64,000 bases of DNA. Source: Bifidobacterium goeldii. Its GTDB lineage: Bacteria > Actinomycetota > Actinomycetes > Actinomycetales > Bifidobacteriaceae. Position numbers and translations under genes: made by a program. The stretch is taken from NCBI RefSeq assembly GCF_003951095.1, contig NZ_QXGL01000003.1:295972-359971 (forward strand), written 5' to 3'. The stretch's first letter is position 1. Each line of letters opens with the position of its first letter. This document shows, one piece after another, positions 28,134-36,820 of the stretch. The notes under the pieces were generated by a model. The model had not been told where the DNA came from, did no database searches, and saw only the letters and a program-made list of their open reading frames with translations.

Positions 28134-29477
28134 ATGAACAAGGTATCTATGGCCAAGGTAGCGATCTCGGCCGTTGCCGCCTGCGCGATGGTCGTCCCGC
28201 TGGCTGCCTGCGGAAGCAGCAGCGCGGGTGGCGACGCTGACGGTAAGGTTACGCTGAAGTTCGCCGCCTTCGAAGGTGGCTACGGCGCACAGATGTACAA
28301 GGATGTCGTCGCTGCATATGAGAAGCTCAACCCGGATGTCAAGATCGAACTGACGACCTCCAAGAAGATCGCGGACGAGATCACCCCAGGCATGAAGGCT
28401 GGCAACTACCCCGACATCGTTGAGCTGGGCCAGGGCACCGAGTCCGGCCTGACCGAGACCATGCTGAAGGATAAGGCTCTCGAGGATGTTACCGACGTGC
28501 TCGACATGACCGTGCCGGGCGAGTCCAAGACTGTCAAGGACAAGCTCGTCGACGGCATCATCGGCCTGTACACCAACCCGTACGGCGATGATCAGACCTA
28601 TCTGATGCCGATGTACTACTCGCCGTCTGGCCTGGTCTACAACAAGACCCTGCTCGAGCAGAACGGCTGGGAAGTGCCGACCACGTGGGACGAGTTCTTC
28701 AAGCTCGGCGATGAGGCTAAGGCCAAGGGCATCTCCCTGTTCACCTACCCGACCGCCGGCTACTTCGACGCCTTCTTCAACGCTCTGCTGGCCGATATCG
28801 GTGGCGACGACTTCTACACCGATGTGATGACCTACAAGAAGGACGTGTGGAAGTCCAAGGATGCAACCGAGGCTCTGACCCTCGTGCAGAAGCTGGTCAC
28901 CGAGTACCTCAACCCTGACACCGTTGGTTACGCCAACAGCCAGGACTTCACCAAGAACCAGCAGTCCGTGCTGGACGGCAAGTCCCTGTTCATGCCGAAC
29001 GGCACTTGGATCGTCAACGAAATGAAGGATGCTCCGCGCACCGATGGCTTCGAGTGGGGCTTCGCTCCGGTTCCGACCACCACTGAAGGCGGCACCCGTT
29101 ACATCAACACCACGATCGAAGGCGTGTGGATCCCGAAGAAGGCTAAGCACATCGAGGAAGCCAAGAAGTTCATGGCCTTCCTGTACTCCGATACCGCTGC
29201 TGACATCTTCAACAAGACCGGTGCTGTCCAGCCGATCAAGGGTATGACCGACAAGGTTGACGACACGATGAAGGTCTTCTACGACGCCTACAACCAGGAC
29301 GGCGTGAAGGCTGTCGCTGGCTCCTTCTCCACCACTGCTTCCGTCGAAGGCAAGAACATCAAGGACGACCTGTACACCGCAGTCGACTCGGTGGCCTCCG
29401 GCAAGAAGAGCCTGGCCGATTGGCAGAAGGCCCTGAACGATACCAGCAACGCGCTCAACGAGGCTTCCTCCAAGTAA
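28134..29477 (+). CDS. gltA: Sugar ABC transporter binding lipoprotein, GL-BP-like (LNB/GNB)
   Basis: This 447-residue lipoprotein has a basic N-terminus, hydrophobic core and lipobox LAAC with Cys26. It belongs to the cluster B extracellular solute-binding family. The segments FAAFEGGYG, LTTSKKIADEITPGMKAG, PYGDDQTYLMPMYYSPSGLVYNK and FMPNGTWIVNEMKDAPR closely recall the B. longum galacto-N-biose/lacto-N-biose binding protein; that comparison is from memory. Nearly all Lys codons are AAG, indicating high expression. The operon with two permeases and LNB phosphorylase supports LNB/GNB uptake. A fucosylated ligand is possible given the neighbouring fucosidases. No ATPase gene is adjacent; a shared MsiK-type ATPase is expected. 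Confidence 0.88.
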   Translation: MNKVSMAKVAISAVAACAMVVPLAACGSSSAGGDADGKVTLKFAAFEGGYGAQMYKDVVAAYEKLNPDVKIELTTSKKIADEITPGMKAGNYPDIVELGQGTESGLTETMLKDKALEDVTDVLDMTVPGESKTVKDKLVDGIIGLYTNPYGDDQTYLMPMYYSPSGLVYNKTLLEQNGWEVPTTWDEFFKLGDEAKAKGISLFTYPTAGYFDAFFNALLADIGGDDFYTDVMTYKKDVWKSKDATEALTLVQKLVTEYLNPDTVGYANSQDFTKNQQSVLDGKSLFMPNGTWIVNEMKDAPRTDGFEWGFAPVPTTTEGGTRYINTTIEGVWIPKKAKHIEEAKKFMAFLYSDTAADIFNKTGAVQPIKGMTDKVDDTMKVFYDAYNQDGVKAVAGSFSTTASVEGKNIKDDLYTAVDSVASGKKSLADWQKALNDTSNALNEASSK

Positions 29478-29519
29478 GGTAGCTCGCACCCGCAAAGGTT
29501 CGTAGCAGTATTTCACCAA

Positions 29520-29564
29520 GGCCGCCATGTGGTTCCGGTTCCCCGGAAGCGGCGCATGGCGGCC
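29520..29564 (+). repeat. Nested hairpin between binding protein and permease genes
   Basis: The outer arms GGCCGCCATG (29520-29529) and CATGGCGGCC (29555-29564) are perfect; inside, TTCCGG and CCGGAA (29533-29538, 29543-29548) form a second stem with a four-base loop. TTT follows. Such hairpins commonly raise binding-protein mRNA over permease mRNA. Confidence 0.8.
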
Positions 29565-29608
29565 TTTGTCATGTCCAATCAATCACCATCTCATCTGGGA
29601 GAATATCG

Positions 29609-30544
29609 ATGTCGAAGTCGACTCGCGCCAGTGGTCAGAAGGCGAAAAGGACCGTACTCGACCGCAAGAGGTCGCGATTCGGAATCCTGTGCGCACTGCC
29701 CACCGCTATTCTGTTCATCATCTTCATGGTCATTCCGACCGTCAACGTGTTCCGTATGTCGTTCTTCAAGTGGAGCGGCTTCTCCGACGACCAGACTTTC
29801 GTTGGATTCGACAACTTCAAGATTCTGGCCACGGACATGAACTTCGTCCACGCCTTCCAGAACACGGTCCTTCTGCTTGTGGTCGTCACTTCGATCACCA
29901 TGCCAATCGCTATCATCTTCGCCGCCATCCTCACCCAGGACAAGATCATTGGATCTGGCTTCCTGCGCTTCGTGATGTACGTGCCCTCCATTCTTTCCGC
30001 CGTCGTCATCGCCGCCATTTTCTCCGCGATCTACGATCAGAACGACGGTCTGCTCAACGGCACACTCGGCTTCCTTGGCCTTGGCGCTTTGAAGCGCGTA
30101 TGGCTTGGCGACCAGAAGATCGTGATCTACTCCATCGCCTTCGCCATGGTGTGGCAGTCCTTCGGTTACTACATGGTCATGTACATGTCTTCTATGGCCG
30201 GTGTTGATAAGAGCCTGTACGAGGCCAGCCAAATCGACGGCGCCGGCAAAGTGCGTCAGCTGTTCTCGATCACCATTCCGATGATCTGGCAGAACATCCG
30301 CACCACGCTCACCTTCTTCATCATCAGCTCCGTGAACCTAAGCTTCGTGCTCGTAACTGCTATGACCAACGGTGGTCCCGATGGTGCATCACAGACACTG
30401 CTGGGCTACATGTACGAGCAGGCGTACACCAATTCAACGTACGGCTACGGTATGGCCATCGGCGTGATCATCTTCCTGTTCAGCTTCTTGCTGTCCTTGC
30501 TCGTCAGCCAGGTCACCAAGCGTGACATTATCCAGCAGCTGTAG
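29609..30544 (+). CDS. gltB: Sugar ABC transporter permease (MalF-like)
   Basis: This 311-residue inner-membrane protein has six predicted hydrophobic segments and the binding-protein-dependent transport loop EASQIDGAGKVRQLFSITIP (the EAA loop that contacts the ATPase) near residue 205. GGGAG lies before the ATG. It pairs with the next permease to form the channel of the LNB/GNB importer. A different-frame reading through the same region is not the gene, since it lacks membrane segments. Confidence 0.92.
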   Translation: MSKSTRASGQKAKRTVLDRKRSRFGILCALPTAILFIIFMVIPTVNVFRMSFFKWSGFSDDQTFVGFDNFKILATDMNFVHAFQNTVLLLVVVTSITMPIAIIFAAILTQDKIIGSGFLRFVMYVPSILSAVVIAAIFSAIYDQNDGLLNGTLGFLGLGALKRVWLGDQKIVIYSIAFAMVWQSFGYYMVMYMSSMAGVDKSLYEASQIDGAGKVRQLFSITIPMIWQNIRTTLTFFIISSVNLSFVLVTAMTNGGPDGASQTLLGYMYEQAYTNSTYGYGMAIGVIIFLFSFLLSLLVSQVTKRDIIQQL

Positions 30545-30557
30545 GAGGCAACCGACA

Positions 30558-31490
30558 ATGACTTCAGCAAACGTTGCGGGCGGCACCAAGTCGTCCAAGT
30601 TCTTCAAGCCTGCGAAGGCACGCGGTTCCGAAAATGCGTGGACTGTTGGCCGCGCAGTCGGCCAGATCGTACTCGTGCTGTGCGCGCTGACGATCTTCGT
30701 GCCTGTCGTGTGGGTGTTCTTCGCCTCCTTCAAAGACAAGAGCGAGTTCTATGGCAATCCGTGGACCCTGCCGCAGGGCCTGCACTGGCAGAACTATCTC
30801 GACGCGTTTAAAGACGCAAACCTCGGCCAGTACTTCGGCACCTCCGTGTTTGTCACCGCGCTGGCCATGGTGCTCGCACTGGTGGTAGCACTGCCGTGCT
30901 CCTATGTGATGGCCCGCTTCGACTTCCCCGGCAAGAGGATTTTGAAGCTCGCCATTCAGGGCGGCCTGTTCATCAACGTGAACTACATCGTCGTGCCGAT
31001 CTTCCTCATGCTCGTGGATGCTGACAAGCTGCTGTACGAGATCTTCCCCAACGGCTTCTTCGTCAACAGCCCGGTCATGCTGGCAGTCGTGTACGCCGCG
31101 ACCTCGCTGCCATTCACGATCTTCCTGCTGCAAGACTTCTTCGCTTCGATTCCTAAGGACTTCGAAGAAGCAGCGCTCATCGACGGTGCTTCCCAGTTCA
31201 CGATCATGGTGCGCATCTTCTTCCCGATGGCCATGCCTGCCATCTCCATGTCGATGCTGTTTAACTTCCTGAGCTACTGGAACGACTACATCATCTCCAT
31301 GACCTTGCTCACCGGCAAGGACCGTACCATCCAGGTCGGCCTGCTCAACCTGATGCAGACCCAGAAGGCTGCTACCAACTACGGCCGTCTGTACGCCGGC
31401 ATGGTGATCGTCATGGTGCCTGTCCTGATCTTCTACGCCATCGTGCAGAAGAAGCTGCTGCAAACCTCGACTATGGGAGGCCTGAAATGA
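30558..31490 (+). CDS. gltC: Sugar ABC transporter permease (MalG-like)
   Basis: This 310-residue membrane protein has about six hydrophobic segments and the EAA loop EEAALIDGASQFTIMVRIFF near residue 207. The start at 30558 follows TAGGAGGC at good spacing and lies 13 bases after the gltB stop. Its stop codon overlaps the start of the small membrane protein gene (ATGA), pointing to translational coupling. Confidence 0.92.
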   Translation: MTSANVAGGTKSSKFFKPAKARGSENAWTVGRAVGQIVLVLCALTIFVPVVWVFFASFKDKSEFYGNPWTLPQGLHWQNYLDAFKDANLGQYFGTSVFVTALAMVLALVVALPCSYVMARFDFPGKRILKLAIQGGLFINVNYIVVPIFLMLVDADKLLYEIFPNGFFVNSPVMLAVVYAATSLPFTIFLLQDFFASIPKDFEEAALIDGASQFTIMVRIFFPMAMPAISMSMLFNFLSYWNDYIISMTLLTGKDRTIQVGLLNLMQTQKAATNYGRLYAGMVIVMVPVLIFYAIVQKKLLQTSTMGGLK

Positions 31491-31666
31491 GTGATAAAAC
31501 TCGCCGCGGCCTGATCGCCGCACTCAAGATTGTGCTGTATGTCGTATTCGTCATTATCACGATCATCGGAGCCAGAACCACATCGTGGGCCAGCCTCGGG
31601 TTTGAATGCATCGGACTGGCAGGCGTAGTCCTCATGCTGTGGATCTACAACCGCTCGCAAAAGTAA
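31487..31666 (+). CDS. 59-residue membrane protein coupled to the LNB permease (DUF6903-like)
   Basis: An ATG overlaps the gltC stop (ATGA) and opens a 59-codon frame ending in TAA at 31664-31666. GGGAGGC lies inside the end of gltC at ribosome-binding distance. The product has a basic N-terminus (MSDKTRRG), two hydrophobic segments (about residues 10-28 and 41-53) and a basic tail. It resembles small DUF6903-type proteins seen beside carbohydrate importers; that family name is tentative. It may assist the permease pair. No function is established. Confidence 0.75.
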   Translation: MSDKTRRGLIAALKIVLYVVFVIITIIGARTTSWASLGFECIGLAGVVLMLWIYNRSQK

Positions 31667-31773
31667 TTGCGCGTGTGCAGTGGTCGGTCGGAGAGAACCG
31701 CGACTATCTGGCCGCCCGCTGCACGCATGAACGCCGATACGTACAACTCGCACAAGGCACGAAAGAGACAACC

Positions 31774-33195
31774 ATGAATGAGGATTATCTCGCCAACATC
31801 CGCCCCGCCAGGCGCCAACTCGACTGGCAGCGCATGGAAATGTATGCGTTCACCCACTTCGGTATGAACACCATGACCGACCGTGAATGGGGACTTGGCC
31901 ACGAAGATCCAGCACTGTTCAATCCGCAACAATTCAATGCAGATCAGTGGATGGATGCGCTCAAAGCCGCTGGTATGACTGGCGTGATCCTCACCTGCAA
32001 GCATCATGACGGATTCTGCCTGTGGCCATCGCGTTACACCACGCACTCCGTAGCCTTCAGCCCATGGAAAGACGGCAAAGGCGATGTTGTACGCGAAGTA
32101 TCTGATGCAGCTCGCCGTCATGGACTGAAATTCGGCGTATACCTCTCACCATGGGATCGCACCGAAGCCACATATGGCAGCGGCAAAGACTACGACGACT
32201 TCTACGTGAACCAGCTCATCGAACTGCTCACTCATTATGGGCCAATCTTCTGCGTGTGGCTTGACGGCGCATGCGGTGAAGGGCCCAATGGCAAGAAGCA
32301 GCAGTACGACTGGCAGCGTTACTACAACGTCGTGCGCGCACTGCAACCTGAAGCTGTTATCTGCGTATCCGGCCCTGACGTGCGCTGGTGTGGTAATGAA
32401 GCAGGGCACACTCGCGAAAACGAGTGGAGTGTGGTACCAGAACGACTGCGCTCTGCTGAATTGACAGCCGCCAAGTCGCAACAAGCTGACGACGGTGAAT
32501 TCTCCCGACTCGTACGTTCCGATGAGGAAGATCTCGGCAGCCGCAGAGCACTCGCACACTATGATGGGCCGCTCGCATGGTACCCGTCAGAAGTGAACAC
32601 ATCCACTCGCCCCGGCTGGTTCTACCACGCCAACGAAGATGCACAAGTGCGCAGCCCGCAAGAACTGTTTGATATTTGGGCATCCTCGGTCGGCGGCAAC
32701 GCTACCTTCCTGCTCAATGTGCCACCCACTGCGCAAGGTTTGATCGCCGACGCTGACGTGCAGGCACTCGCAGGTCTTGGCAAGCTCATCGCTGACTTTA
32801 CATCGCGCATGATCACCGACGGGGTAACTGTTGGTCTGTCAAGCAATCCGCGCGGTATTGACCCTTCAGCATTGTTGAGCACGGCAGCCGGTAGCGACTA
32901 CTGGATGCCAGATGGCGAAGACCCGGATCCGACCGTCACGCTCGACTTTGCAACTGCGCGACGTATTAACGCAGTGGTATTGCGAGAGCAGATCGAAGTT
33001 GGTCAACGCATTGACGTTGTCGAAGTACGATCTGGTCGTCCTGCTGAAAGCCGACTGCTTGCCACCAAGGAATCAGTTGGTTATCAGCGAATTATTCGCT
33101 TTGCACCAGTGGTTACCGATCATCTGGAAATACGCGTACCAGCATTCCGTATTAGTCCTACTCTTGCGGCGGCTATCGCCGTCGAAGCAGACTAA
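31774..33195 (+). CDS. GH29 alpha-L-fucosidase (1,3/1,4 type), intracellular
   Basis: This 473-residue retaining fucosidase begins at an ATG at 31774; GAAAGAG lies upstream. The catalytic domain starts with MYAFTHFGMNTMTDREWG, the substrate loop is CKHHDGFCLWPS, and the nucleophile is Asp164 in VWLDGACGEG. The acid/base is likely Glu215 or Glu217 in HTRENEWSVVP. A C-terminal beta-sandwich follows from about residue 385. The length and layout match the GH29 subfamily acting on Lewis a/x and lacto-N-fucopentaose-type 1,3/1,4 links. There is no signal peptide. The place between the LNB transporter and LNB phosphorylase suggests it trims fucose off imported type I chains before phosphorolysis. 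Confidence 0.92.
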   Translation: MNEDYLANIRPARRQLDWQRMEMYAFTHFGMNTMTDREWGLGHEDPALFNPQQFNADQWMDALKAAGMTGVILTCKHHDGFCLWPSRYTTHSVAFSPWKDGKGDVVREVSDAARRHGLKFGVYLSPWDRTEATYGSGKDYDDFYVNQLIELLTHYGPIFCVWLDGACGEGPNGKKQQYDWQRYYNVVRALQPEAVICVSGPDVRWCGNEAGHTRENEWSVVPERLRSAELTAAKSQQADDGEFSRLVRSDEEDLGSRRALAHYDGPLAWYPSEVNTSTRPGWFYHANEDAQVRSPQELFDIWASSVGGNATFLLNVPPTAQGLIADADVQALAGLGKLIADFTSRMITDGVTVGLSSNPRGIDPSALLSTAAGSDYWMPDGEDPDPTVTLDFATARRINAVVLREQIEVGQRIDVVEVRSGRPAESRLLATKESVGYQRIIRFAPVVTDHLEIRVPAFRISPTLAAAIAVEAD

Positions 33196-33205
33196 TCAGC
33201 ACACA

Positions 33206-33224
33206 CAACAAGCGCGACTTGTTG
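33206..33224. promoter_or_regulatory. Inverted repeat upstream of the ROK regulator
   Basis: CAACAAG (33206-33212) and CTTGTTG (33218-33224) are perfect arms around CGCGA, 45 bases before the regulator start. It could be an operator or a small mRNA hairpin. Confidence 0.45.
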
Positions 33225-33268
33225 CACACAGGCAAACGACCATATTCGAACGAACACGGAGGTAGAAG

Positions 33269-34429
33269 ATGCAGAAAGATATGCAAAGCAATCTGTTTGA
33301 CGCATCCGCGGGCGGGCGAATTGGCGTGTTGCCGAACAATGTGTTAGCAAAAGTAAACTCGTCAGCTATTCGCGCAGCGAACCGTGCACTCGTATTGCGC
33401 GCACTCTTTCCACGTGAGACAAAATCGCGTGCAGAAATCGCTCGCGAAACTGGGCTCACGCGCGTCACTACCTCCGAAGTAGTAGCAACGCTTATCGAAG
33501 ACGGACTCGTGCTGGAAACCGGTGTACGCGATAGTGGCAATCGCGGTAAGAAAGGCATTTCGCTACGCATCGACCCGGATAGTCGGCACATGGTTGTCAT
33601 CGACCTGTCGCAGCCGGATGCCATCGTCGGCGCAGTCACTAACCTCATCGGCCAGGTTGTCTACCGCAAAGAGGAGCCATTCCGCTTCGACAAGAGTCTG
33701 GAAACAGACACTGTTGTCAACATGATCGAAATGCTTGTTGACGCAGCCACCTCACCAGTACTTGCCGTTGGTATCGCCTCGCCTGGTGTTGTCTCTGATT
33801 CCGGCGTAGTGATTCGCTCAACGTCACTTGGCTGGTCGAACGTTGATATTGCGCACATTGTGCGTCAACGTTTCCCCGTGCACGTGTATGTACACAATGA
33901 TGCCAACGGTGCGGCGCTTGCTGAAGAACAATTTGGCGGTGGCGGCTCTGACCTGATTGTCATTCACGTTGCTCGCGGCCTTGGCGCTGGCGTTATGGTG
34001 AACAACCAACTGGTGCACGGTTCGAATTACAGCGGTGGCGAAATTGGCCATGTGGTGATTCGCCCTGATGGTAAAACCTGCCGATGCGGCAAACGCGGAT
34101 GTTTGGAAACATGCGTGTCATCATCAGTGATTGACCAGTGCATGGCTGAAGATCCCGCGCGGCGGCGTGACATCTTGCACGAGGCTGGCGTCATGATGGG
34201 CAACGCGTTAAGCATGCCCGTCGGTATGCTCGACATTCCCAGAGTCGTGTTCTACGGGCCATCAAGCATTGTTAATGACACATTCATCGGTGCTGTTGGC
34301 GCGACGATTAACGACGCTGTAGTCACTGGATTTCGTACCAAAGTTAACGTCTCCATCTCGCGACTCGGCGATGACATCGTCGTCAAGGGGGAGACCGCCG
34401 CTATTTTGCGCAACGAACTCGGCATATAA
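33269..34429 (+). CDS. nagR: ROK-family transcriptional regulator, NagR-like
   Basis: This 386-residue protein has an N-terminal winged HTH (residues about 30-90, SRAEIARETGLTRVTTSEVVATLIEDG) fused to a ROK sugar-binding domain. The ROK domain has the zinc motif CRCGKRGCLE and the HNDANGAALAEE segment. In bifidobacteria NagR of this type controls LNB/GNB and HMO genes with GlcNAc-related effectors. Position between the fucosidase and lnpA supports that role here. GGAGG precedes the ATG. The name is an inference from context and domain layout. Confidence 0.85.
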   Translation: MQKDMQSNLFDASAGGRIGVLPNNVLAKVNSSAIRAANRALVLRALFPRETKSRAEIARETGLTRVTTSEVVATLIEDGLVLETGVRDSGNRGKKGISLRIDPDSRHMVVIDLSQPDAIVGAVTNLIGQVVYRKEEPFRFDKSLETDTVVNMIEMLVDAATSPVLAVGIASPGVVSDSGVVIRSTSLGWSNVDIAHIVRQRFPVHVYVHNDANGAALAEEQFGGGGSDLIVIHVARGLGAGVMVNNQLVHGSNYSGGEIGHVVIRPDGKTCRCGKRGCLETCVSSSVIDQCMAEDPARRRDILHEAGVMMGNALSMPVGMLDIPRVVFYGPSSIVNDTFIGAVGATINDAVVTGFRTKVNVSISRLGDDIVVKGETAAILRNELGI

Positions 34430-34486
34430 ACTTTCCGATCCGTCAGGGTCTGATTTGTCACAGAAATGAAAGGAACAAGGAACAAC

Positions 34487-36739
34487 ATGACAACCTCCGG
34501 TCGTTTCACGATTCCCAGCGAAGAGAACTTCGCTGAGAAGACCAAGGAGCTCGCCGAGCTGTGGGGAGCCGACGCGATCCGCAACTCCGACGGCACGCAC
34601 CTCGATGACGCCGTGCTCGCCCTCGGCAAGAAGGTCTACAGCGCCTACTTCCCGACCCGCGCACACAATGAGTGGATTACTCTGCACATGGATGAGACCC
34701 CGCAGGTCTACCTGCTGACCCGTCGCATCCTCGCCGAAGACGAATCCGTTGACATTCCGCTCATGGACGGCTTCTTCGAAGAACAGCTCACGCCCAACCG
34801 CGATGCTGACCCGCACCGCTACTGGGAAGTCGTTGATCGCACCACTGGCGAGGTTGTGCCCGCCGACCAGTGGACGCTCGACGCTGACGAGCCGACCGTG
34901 CACGTGAACGGCGTCACGCCGATGCACGAATACACCGCCTCGTTCCTCGCGTACATCATTTGGGATCCGGTGGAAATGTACAACCACCTGACCAATGATT
35001 GGGGTGACAAGGAACACGAGATTCCATTCGACATTTACCATCCAGCCACCCGCAAGTTCGTGTTTGACACGTTCGAAAAGTGGCTTAAGGACAACCCGAC
35101 CACCGACGTTGTGCGCTTCACCACGTTCTTCTACCAGTTCACGCTGCTGTTCGACCCGAAGCACCGCGAGAAGATCGTCGACTGGTTCGGCTGCTCCTGC
35201 ACCGTTTCGCCAGCCGCTCTCGACGACTTCGAGAAGGAGTACGGTTACCGCCTGCGCCCGGAGGACTTCGTGGACGAAGGCTGCTACAACTCCGCATGGC
35301 GCGTGCCGCGTAAGGCTCAGCGCGACTGGATTGACTTCCTGTCCGGTTTCGTTCGCAAGAACGTCAAGCAGCTCGCTGCTATGTCGCACGCTGCCGGCAA
35401 GGAAGCCATGATGTTCCTTGGCGATCAGTGGATTGGTACCGAGCCATACAAGGACGGTTTCGGTGACCTTGGCTTGGATGCAGTCGTCGGCTCCATCGGC
35501 GACGGTACTACCACGCGTATGATCGCCGACATCAAGGGAGTCAAGTACACCGAAGGCCGTTTCCTTCCATACTTCTTCCCCGACACGTTCTACGAGGGTA
35601 ACGATCCGAGCATTGAAGCATGGGATAACTGGCGCAAGGCTCGCCGTGCAATCCTGCGCTCTCCAATCGCCCGCATGGGCTACGGCGGGTACCTCTCGCT
35701 GGCTGCCAAGTTCCCGAAGTTCGTGGATGCGGTCGAACACATTGCTGATGAGTTCCGCGACATGCACGACAAGACCGAAGGCAAGCCAGCCGAAGGCGAG
35801 CTCAACGTTGCGATCCTGAACTCGTGGGGCAAGATGCGCTCGTGGATGGCGTACACGGTTGCACACGCACTGCCCAACAAGCAGACCTACTCGTACTACG
35901 GCATTCTCGAAGCGCTCTCTGGTATGCGCGTCAACGTGCGCTTCATCAGCTTCGACGACGTACTCGAGCACGGCGTAGACAGTGACCTTGACGTGATCAT
36001 CACCGGCGGCCCCGTGAACACGGCCTACTCGGGTGGTGACGTGTGGACGAGCAACCCGAAGCTTGCTGAAACACTGCGCGCTTGGGTGCGCAAGGGTGGC
36101 GCTCTCGTCGGCGTTGGCGAACCTAGCTCTCAGTGGGGCCAGGGTCGCTTCTTCCAGCTCGCGGACATCTTCGGTGTCGATGAGGAACGCTTCCAGACCC
36201 TGTCGGTCGACAAGTACTTCCCGCCGGTTACCCCAGACCACTTCATTACCGCAGACGTACACGTTGACCCAGCTGCACGCGAAGCATGGCAGGAAGCCGG
36301 CTATCGCGCGCCGCTATCCGGTTGCGGTGGCGGCCAGGGCAAGGCTCCGCTCGGCGGTATCGACTTTGGCGAAGCGATTGCCAACACGTTCCCCGTCAGC
36401 GAAGACGTGACCCTGCTGCGCGCCGACAACGGTCAGGTACAGCTCGCCGTGAACGAATATGGCAAGGGCCGTGGCGTATACGTTTCTGGCCTGCCATACT
36501 CGGCTGCTAATGCACGACTGCTCGAACGCATGCTGTTCTGGGCCAGCCACAACGAGGATAAGTATGCAGCCTACAGCTCCACCAACCCGGAGTGCGAGGT
36601 TGCAGTATTCCCTGAAACTGGCTGGTATTGCGTAGTCAACAACACTGCGCAACCGCAGTCTACCGATGTGACGCTGCCAAGCGGCACAGTCGAGCATTTT
36701 GATCTCGACCAGAGCGCAATCGCCTGGCGCAGGATCTAA
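34487..36739 (+). CDS. lnpA: 1,3-beta-galactosyl-N-acetylhexosamine phosphorylase (GH112)
   Basis: This 750-residue enzyme splits lacto-N-biose or galacto-N-biose with phosphate into Gal-1-P and GlcNAc or GalNAc, saving one ATP. The length and sequence match the GH112 family, and the general acid falls exactly at Asp313 in FLGDQWIGTEP, as in the B. longum enzyme. The TIM-barrel domain is followed by a Rossmann-like and a beta domain. It starts at 34487 after AAGGAAC. Codon use is strongly biased. No signal peptide: it works in the cytoplasm on imported disaccharide. Confidence 0.97.
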   Translation: MTTSGRFTIPSEENFAEKTKELAELWGADAIRNSDGTHLDDAVLALGKKVYSAYFPTRAHNEWITLHMDETPQVYLLTRRILAEDESVDIPLMDGFFEEQLTPNRDADPHRYWEVVDRTTGEVVPADQWTLDADEPTVHVNGVTPMHEYTASFLAYIIWDPVEMYNHLTNDWGDKEHEIPFDIYHPATRKFVFDTFEKWLKDNPTTDVVRFTTFFYQFTLLFDPKHREKIVDWFGCSCTVSPAALDDFEKEYGYRLRPEDFVDEGCYNSAWRVPRKAQRDWIDFLSGFVRKNVKQLAAMSHAAGKEAMMFLGDQWIGTEPYKDGFGDLGLDAVVGSIGDGTTTRMIADIKGVKYTEGRFLPYFFPDTFYEGNDPSIEAWDNWRKARRAILRSPIARMGYGGYLSLAAKFPKFVDAVEHIADEFRDMHDKTEGKPAEGELNVAILNSWGKMRSWMAYTVAHALPNKQTYSYYGILEALSGMRVNVRFISFDDVLEHGVDSDLDVIITGGPVNTAYSGGDVWTSNPKLAETLRAWVRKGGALVGVGEPSSQWGQGRFFQLADIFGVDEERFQTLSVDKYFPPVTPDHFITADVHVDPAAREAWQEAGYRAPLSGCGGGQGKAPLGGIDFGEAIANTFPVSEDVTLLRADNGQVQLAVNEYGKGRGVYVSGLPYSAANARLLERMLFWASHNEDKYAAYSSTNPECEVAVFPETGWYCVVNNTAQPQSTDVTLPSGTVEHFDLDQSAIAWRRI

Positions 36740-36749
36740 CCCATATTCG

Positions 36750-36806
36750 ATGGGGCTGGCCGCCCTCCTTCCGTCGGCCAGCCCCATCCACTCATTCCTT
36801 TTTTTC
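36750..36806 (+). terminator. Hairpin with T-run between lnpA and the ROK kinase
   Basis: The arms at 36750-36762 and 36775-36787 pair perfectly over 13 bp with a 12-base loop. A run of seven T follows after ten bases. It probably stops or attenuates most lnpA transcripts, so the downstream kinase genes may be expressed at a lower level or from their own promoter. Confidence 0.8.
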
Positions 36807-36820
36807 AGAAGGCACTTCCC

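Noticed and set aside
28101..29582. 493-residue open frame on the minus strand opposite the binding-protein gene
   Set aside because: It is an antisense shadow produced by the strongly biased codons of the real gene; the plus strand has lipobox, ribosome-binding site and family match.
29527..30207. 226-residue frame overlapping the first permease
   Set aside because: Arg/His/Pro-rich composition, no membrane segments, and it begins inside the intergenic hairpin.
34262..36262. 666-residue open frame opposite lnpA
   Set aside because: Antisense to a clear GH112 gene whose active-site Asp falls at the known position; composition is Val/Glu/His-rich without any motif.
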